Shown piece by piece: positions 58,602 to 64,000 of a DNA stretch of 64,000 bases. Numbering within the stretch: position 1 is the first letter of the stretch; every line of letters starts with the position of its first letter. The translations under genes were made by a program, and so were the position numbers. Source of the DNA: Zingiber officinale (lineage: Eukaryota; Streptophyta; Magnoliopsida; Zingiberales; Zingiberaceae); contig NC_055999.1 of NCBI RefSeq assembly GCF_018446385.1, positions 78,073,859 through 78,137,858 of the forward strand, in the 5' to 3' direction. The notes under the pieces were generated by a model. The model did no database searches. It had not been told where the DNA came from and worked only from the letters and a program-made list of their open reading frames with translations.

Positions 58602-58835
58602 GAAGTCCTAGTGAGTGAAGCTAGGCAGATGGAAAGTCCTAGTGAGTGAAGCTAGGCAGATGGAAAACCCTAGTGAGTGAAACTAGGTGGAAGTCCTAGT
58701 GAGTGAAGCTAGGCAGATGGAAAGTCCTAGTGAGTGAAGCTAGGCAGATGGAAAGTCCTAGTGAGTGAAGCTAGGCAGATGGAAAACCCTAGTGAGTAAA
58801 ACTAGGTGAAAGTCCTGGTGAGTGAAGCCAGGTAA
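58602..58835. repeat. Direct repeats, about 31-bp unit, eight copies, in the LTR
   Basis: Copies of agtcctagtgagtgaagct with cagatggaa spacers; the unit is also found reversed in the LTR at 10240-10500. Copy length and adjacency (no unique spacers) rule out a CRISPR array. Confidence 0.92.
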
Positions 58836-59164
58836 GGGAAAATTCAGATGTATCAAGGATGATCGGACATCTGGTGTTGGGAAGTCCAAGTAGGTCAAAG
58901 GATTGACTGGATACTTGGCATGAGGAAATCCAGATGGGTCAAGGTTGACCAGACATCTGGTGGAAGTCCAAGTAGGTCAAGGGAGTGACCGGATACTTGG
59001 CACGACTAGAAAAGTCCAAGTGGGTCAAAGGGATTGACCAGACACTTGGTGGGAAGTCCTAGCAGGTCAAAGGAGTGACCAGATGCTAGGCATGATGTAC
59101 CAACGGGTCAAGGTTGACCGGGTGTTGGTTTGGTAGGCTTGGGACTTGGTTTTGGGCAAAAACC

Positions 59165-59400
59165 AAGTACTGGATCGATCAGTGGATCGATCCAAGCCTT
59201 TCCTAGCGAACAGAGAGTCTCTGGATCGATCCGTGGATCGATCCAGATGTCCCAATCGATCAGTGGATCGATTGGGACGCGGCTGCTTCGCGCGATAAGC
59301 GCTGGATCGACCCGTGGATCGAGAGGCGCTGCGGATCGATCCGTGAATCGATCCAAAGCCTCCCCGATCGATTGGGAACATTCGAATCGATCGGGATCCG
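59165..59400. repeat. Cluster of GGATCGATCC palindromes
   Basis: At least ten overlapping or adjacent gatcgatc or cgatcagtggatcgat words occur in about 240 bp. A second cluster lies at 63095-63245 in the same element. Confidence 0.88.
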
Positions 59401-59915
59401 ACCGTTGGCGTCGATAAAGGCCGCAGGCGCACGATTCCTTCGGCATCTCTTCACCGATTCACTCCAGATCTCTCGCCAACTTCTCCACAGCGCTCTCAAA
59501 GATCAGATCGCCAGTTCTTGAAGGATCTTGGAAGCTTTCCAAGTCAAGAGGCGGATCAAAGGCAAGAAGAGAAGCTAGGGTTAGGGTTTTCTATACTCAT
59601 TGTAAGATTTGCGCTTGTGTTTTGTTTCCCTTTCCTTTCTTCTTGTACTGAGAGTCTTGTAGGGCTTCTCCGCCCTCGGTAGTTACCGAAAAGGAGTGTT
59701 TTCATAGTGGAGGGTGCGTGCGTGGTGTGGATCCTTGGACTAGTCACCTCTTGTGAGGTGGATACCAAGTAAACCAACCTTGTTAGCGTTGTGTGATTTG
59801 TTTATGTATTTTCCGCTGCATATCCTTGAAGAAACAAGCAACGCCAAGCAACGCCGAGCAACGAGCGAGCAACGAGCTATTCACCCCCCCTCTAGCTACT
59901 TTTGGTCCTAACAAG

Positions 59916-59927
59916 TGGTATCAGAGC
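59916..59927 (+). promoter_or_regulatory. Primer-binding site of the SIRE-like element
   Basis: TGGTATCAGAGC is complementary to initiator Met tRNA, two bases past the LTR end. Confidence 0.92.
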
Positions 59928-60045
59928 GAGGCCGCTCTTCACCGGAATCATCGCCGGAAGGGTCAAGCATAACAAGAAAAGCTAGAGGGTGAAGAAGTTG
60001 GAGCAAATTCTTCAAGTTCAAGACTTTATCAAGCTCAACTTCAAG

Positions 60046-61784
60046 ATGCAATTCCAAGATGGACTTGGATTTGACACAAGGGTGGCTCCACCATACACTT
60101 CTACGAGTTTCGATTCTTGGAAATCAAGAATCGAAAATTTTCTTATGATGGAGATAGAGCAATGGTTTGCTCTAATGGAAGGCTTCAAGGCTCCAAGAAA
60201 TTCAAAGGGTAAAGTTCTCAAGAGGAGCAAGTGGAGCCAAGAGCAAGTCCAAAGGTGCGAGGCTAATGATAAAGTGACCAAGCTTTTGGTCAATTTATTG
60301 CCAAGCACCATCCTTTGCAAAATTGGAGAATTTGAAGATGCAAAGGAATTATAGAGCAAATTGGACAAGCTTCATGAAGAGATCCCCTCCACTGTACAAG
60401 ATCATGAAGAATCCAGAGAGGGTGACTCTTTGGAGCAAGACCAAGAGGAGGACTCCGAGGTTGAGAGATGCTCAACCTCCGAAGAAGAGGAAATCCAAGA
60501 AGCTTCATCCTCAAGGGAATGCAACGAAGGGAACAAGGAGGGAGCATACTCCTTGTTTCATGTTCAAGATGATGAAGCCTCCACCTCTAGGATTGAGGGG
60601 GAGCAATCCTTGGTGACGCCGGATCAAGAAGAAGGAGAAGCTTCGACATCCGGGTCAAGTGAAGAAGAAGAAGGTGGTGCCACCTCCGAAATTCAAGAAA
60701 TAGCAAATGGAGGAGGAAGTGTCATCCCTACACAAGAAGGTATAAATGTTTCAATTAAAAATAAAAATCATATAATATGTTTTGAGTGTAGGGAAAGTGG
60801 GCACTACAAGAGCAAGTGTCCCAACTTGGCCAAAAAGAAGGACCAAGTGGCAAAAAAGGGCAAGAAGAAGCCCAAGGAGACCATCCCCGGAACAAAAAGG
60901 AGCAAGGAGCACATTGTGTGTTTCTTGTGTCAACAAAAAGGGCATTACCGAAGTCAATGCCCCAAGGGGAAGAAGATGGTCAAGGCTCAAGGAGGCATTA
61001 GTCAAGGGGGAGCCTCCAAGGTAAAGAAGAAGGTAACATTTATTGAGCCTACCCCTTTACATTATGGTAAAAAGAATGATAGTTCTAACTTTTATCATTT
61101 TAATGCAATTTACCATAAGAATAGGAAGCATGAGGGCTTTAAGGAAAAGCATGTGGCCCTACATGCCAAAACTACTACACCTAAGGCTAGGAATGTAGGT
61201 AAAAGTCTAGGCAAGAACTCTAAGGATTGTAGCTACAAGCCTAGAAACAAAAATGCTCATGAACTTAATGGAAAAAAAAAACTAAGGACTTAGTGATGGA
61301 AAATCAAGTCTTGAGGTCAAGACTTGATAAAATGGAAAAGACCCTAAAAAGGATGGAAAATATCCTATTAGGGCAAAAAGAGCATAACCTAGGTTTAGGG
61401 GTACAAAAGCCATCCAATGGCCATAGAGGTTTGGGATACAAACCAAAGGCTAAGAAGGATGTGCCCACTTACCATAGAGTTCCATATAGTTATGGAACAA
61501 ACCCTAGGTCTAGTGGTCAAGCCAAAAATACTAGGGAAGTCATCCCTAAGAGTATTTTTGCAGTAAATGTGACTAAGGCTTCTAAGAAGTCTAAGAAAGT
61601 CACAAACAAGGTCACAAGGGAGGCTATCCCTAGAGTTGACCTAGAAAGTGTGACCAAGGCCTCCAAGAAGCCAAACAAGGTCACTAGGAAGGTATCTAGG
61701 GAAGTTATCCCTAGTGAATACCTAGAGCATCCAAGGAGCACCAATAGGTGTTGGGTTCCTAGGAGCATCTTCTCTACCCCATAG
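60046..61784 (+). pseudogene. SIRE-like Gag with an internal stop and an A-run frameshift
   Basis: ATG 60046 starts MQFQDGLGFDTRV. The N-terminal Gag domain (SFDSWKSRIENFLMMEIEQW; TKLLVNLLPSTILCKI; DAKEL then a TAG at 60352-60354 where relatives have Trp, then SKLDKLHEE) is followed by a long acidic Ser/Glu segment. Two CCHC zinc knuckles follow: CFECRESGHYKSKC and CFLCQQKGHYRSQC. A basic Lys-rich part ends at a 10-base A-run near 61270, where the frame shifts. The next frame (61293-61784) gives a coiled-coil-like LRSRLDKMEKTLKRMENILL and a repeated EVIP/EAIP-KASKK segment ending CWVPRSIFS. No protease or pol follows within 2.2 kb. Either the stop and shift mark a dead copy or the A-run allows recoding. 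Confidence 0.8.
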
Positions 61785-64000
61785 ATGGGTTAGAGAGTGT
61801 CAACTCCGATTAGAAGGGTAGTTAACCCAACTTTGAGGAAATTGACACTCAAGGAGCATTTTCAAGGTTTTTGTTAACCTTTGAAAATGAAATGGAATTA
61901 TTATTTACTCCTTGAAAGAGTAAAATGTGCCTAATGGTGGAAGAATTGATTTTAGTCTTAAATGGCACATATTGGGAAATTCATAAGAACTACCAAGTTG
62001 GGATTTTGGTATGTTCTTAGGAAATTTAAGGCAATCCGGGCCTTAATTTAATAGTGCTACCCTTGTGAAAAATGAAATATGCCAACATTTGAGGATATGC
62101 TTACTTTCAATTGGCATACATTAATCAAGGAAATTAGAAATGCTAATTTAGGCTTTGGCATTTTCTTAAAGCACTTTAGGGCAATCTAGGTTTAAGTTGT
62201 AAGTTTAGCTAAGATTTTAAGGATACTTAGATAGTTAATCTAAGAATACTTTATTTATGCTAAATCTTGCCATGATTGTTTGCCCATCATATGCCATGAC
62301 ATCATGTCTATTTTTGCATTCATGCTTTATTATGCAAAATCCAAAAAAAAAAAATACCATGTCATGACATTCATACATCATGTAGTTATATGAATCTTTC
62401 TTTTGAAAGTTATTTTATTTTGATGTATGCCATAACATTATCATGCATTAGTTTATTTCCTTGTAATTAAGGACAAATGGCATTTAACAACAATTATTGA
62501 CAAGTGACATCCTAGGTGGATGTCTAATATCTCTAGAATGCCTAGATAGATATGCATGATCCCTAGATTAGGGCAAAACCAAAATCTACATCTCACAAAG
62601 ACTATAAGGTGACTTGTATGTGGTTTAGTGCACATTAGATACAAGTGAGATGTTAGGATGATGAACAAAGCTTAAGATGTTGATTTAGTGCATTCTTTTG
62701 AGTTTTTAGGTTCATCAAAACACATAGTTATGTGTTTTTCCCATCATTGGGAAAGCTAATGTACAAGTCATGTGCATTATGCCCAAGGAACATGATGGGA
62801 TATTGGTTTTGAAAATGTTTTTAAAATGTTTTTAGAAAACGTTGGTGAAGACTATCTTTTGATAGTAATCACCATTGAATAGTTAGACACAAACTTGAAG
62901 AAAACGCTAAAGTTTTTGCAAGTTTTCAAGTTTGTGTCAATCTTTGAAAATATGAAGTATTTTCATAGAAAACTATTTTTCCATGATTAAGTATGCCCTA
63001 AATAATGTCTACACGAAATTTCATGATTTTTGGATTTTTGTAGAATTTTCTAGGGGTTTCGAAGTTGGCTGAATTTAAAATTCAGCAACTATCGAGCTCC
63101 GATCGATCCATGGATCGATTGAGAAGGCAATTCTCACGATCAGGAGCTCGCTGGATCGATCAGCCGATCGATCTACACATCCTGAATCGATCAGTGGATC
63201 GATTCAAATAGGTTGAATCGATTGGAACCCAACTCCAATCGATCCAGGACGCTGATTTTGGCTGGGAATGTCTGATTTCAGCACTCTAAACCTATTTTAG
63301 TCTAGGTAACCATTCCAAACCCTTAAAATATATTTGTATACATAAAAAGGGTGTTTTCGTGTTGAAAACAAGGATGGAATGGTTAAGGAAGACTTCATTG
63401 AAGTTTAGGTTGAGGTTTGTTTCAAATCTTGAACATTTGAACCTCAAAACTTCAAAATCTGGGTTTCCTAAAGGTTTAGGGATTCTAAGTCATTGTTGGT
63501 GCAATGACAGAAGTTACCACCATGTCTTTAGGGGGAGGGACTCTTTAAAGGCATGAAAATTATTTTTCATGAACCTTGGAAGGTGGTTAACCTTCTTTAA
63601 AGAAAATGCTCATGGACGAGCTTTTGAACTAGAAATGGGGAGTGGATATCCTCATCATTTCAAGTGAAAACTCAAGTGGTTAGAAAATGCTCAAGGTTGG
63701 GTATTTGTCTACATTGAGGGAGAAGTTAAGGATAAATGAAGGGTATGGGACCTTCATTGTCGTGTTGATCACAACGAGTGATGTTGTGAACAACGATGAG
63801 CAACTCTTCAGGGGGAGAGTTGTCAACAAATGGATTTGTTGATGTATACCCAAAATTGGGGCATGGGTTGATGTGTGCCCAAAGATGGGTTGATGTGTTT
63901 TATCAGTAGGGGGTTGATGTGTGCCAATAGGGGGAGAATGAAAGGAAATAAGTTAGGTTTTCATTACCTAGAGGGAGTTTGCCCTCTTAGGGGGAAAATG
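61785..64000 (+). mobile_element. Non-coding interior of the SIRE-like element
   Basis: No protease, integrase, RT or RNase H text is recognised on either strand. It has GATCGATC palindromes (63095-63245) and, from 63520, several short G-rich words (gggggag, agggggttgatgtgtg) of the kind seen near polypurine tracts of this family. The element runs off the window, so the 3' LTR cannot be judged. Confidence 0.6.

Larger units (their letters stand above)
58464..59913 (+). mobile_element. 5' LTR (1.45 kb) of a SIRE-like copia element
   Basis: TGTTGGTGCAAC to CCTAACA, followed two bases later by a PBS. It contains eight units of about 31 bp (agtcctagtgagtgaagct core, 58602-58835), longer ggtcaa-tgacc units (58860-59125), and a cluster of GGATCGATCC palindromes (59165-59400). 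Promoter text is not obvious. The 5' flank is tttct; the other end lies outside the window. Confidence 0.85.

Noticed and set aside
58602-58835. Regular 31-bp direct repeats resembling a CRISPR array
   Set aside because: Units are contiguous with no unique spacers, lie in a plant LTR, and recur in other LTR copies; plants have no CRISPR arrays.
59916-59927. tRNA gene at the tRNA-like motif
   Set aside because: It is a 12-base primer-binding site; no tRNA fold surrounds it.

Overview
This window is nuclear DNA from a flowering plant, most likely a monocot with a large, repeat-rich genome; the order (Zingiberales is my guess) is not proven by the sequence. Supporting signs are intron-containing genes with GT-AG borders and GC-rich, monocot-like codon use, several plant LTR-retrotransposon lineages, tRNA-primed binding sites and a piece of plastid DNA. 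Only three ordinary cellular genes are supported: a four-exon GDSL esterase/lipase (4046-5407, +), a two-RRM RNA-binding protein of the UBP1-associated UBA2 type (7737-6739, -), and a three-exon multi-pass membrane protein of an uncharacterised plant family (57345-56318, -). The remainder, well over 85 percent, is mobile-element sequence or AT-rich DNA with no recognisable gene.

Layout. 222-3938: a minisatellite-bearing inverted-repeat element split by a 2.56 kb solo LTR. 4.0-7.95 kb: the GDSL and UBA2-like genes, which converge. 9.15-11.9 kb: LTR pieces, including a 51-bp-arm palindrome. 12.37-18.97 kb: a decayed minus-strand copia element with PBS, gag relic and one full LTR, whose interior holds a plastid petD fragment. 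18.97-37.3 kb: a three-layer nest. A plus-strand copia element (LTR, PBS, leader; gag relic at 36.5-37.3 kb) is split by a gypsy solo LTR (22071-36540, perfect TSD attct). That LTR is in turn split by an LTR-internal-LTR-internal-LTR tandem array of a non-autonomous Athila/Tat-like element (24597-36144). 37.3-43.1 kb: a Tat-like minus-strand relic with a 108-bp tandem repeat, split by a second 2.4 kb solo LTR (perfect TSD acatt). 43.1-54.8 kb: a decayed hAT transposase gene split by a complete 8.24 kb copia element (TSD gcttg) that carries an extra transmembrane ORF upstream of gag. 56.3-57.5 kb: the membrane-protein gene. 58.46 kb to the end: the 5' part of a SIRE-like copia element with LTR, PBS and gag but no visible pol.

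Insertion order can be read from the nesting and target-site duplications. The oldest layers are the minus-strand copia, the Tat relic and the hAT gene. Most observed stop codons in hAT and copia ORFs can be explained as CAA, CAG, CGA or TGG changed by C-to-T or G-to-A, as expected for methylated, silenced DNA. I found no CRISPR array, tRNA or rRNA gene, or bacterial-type system. The most unusual items are the three-LTR array with a chimeric third LTR, the conserved two-frame ORF inside it, the transmembrane ORF of the complete copia element, and the near-perfect 51-bp palindrome.
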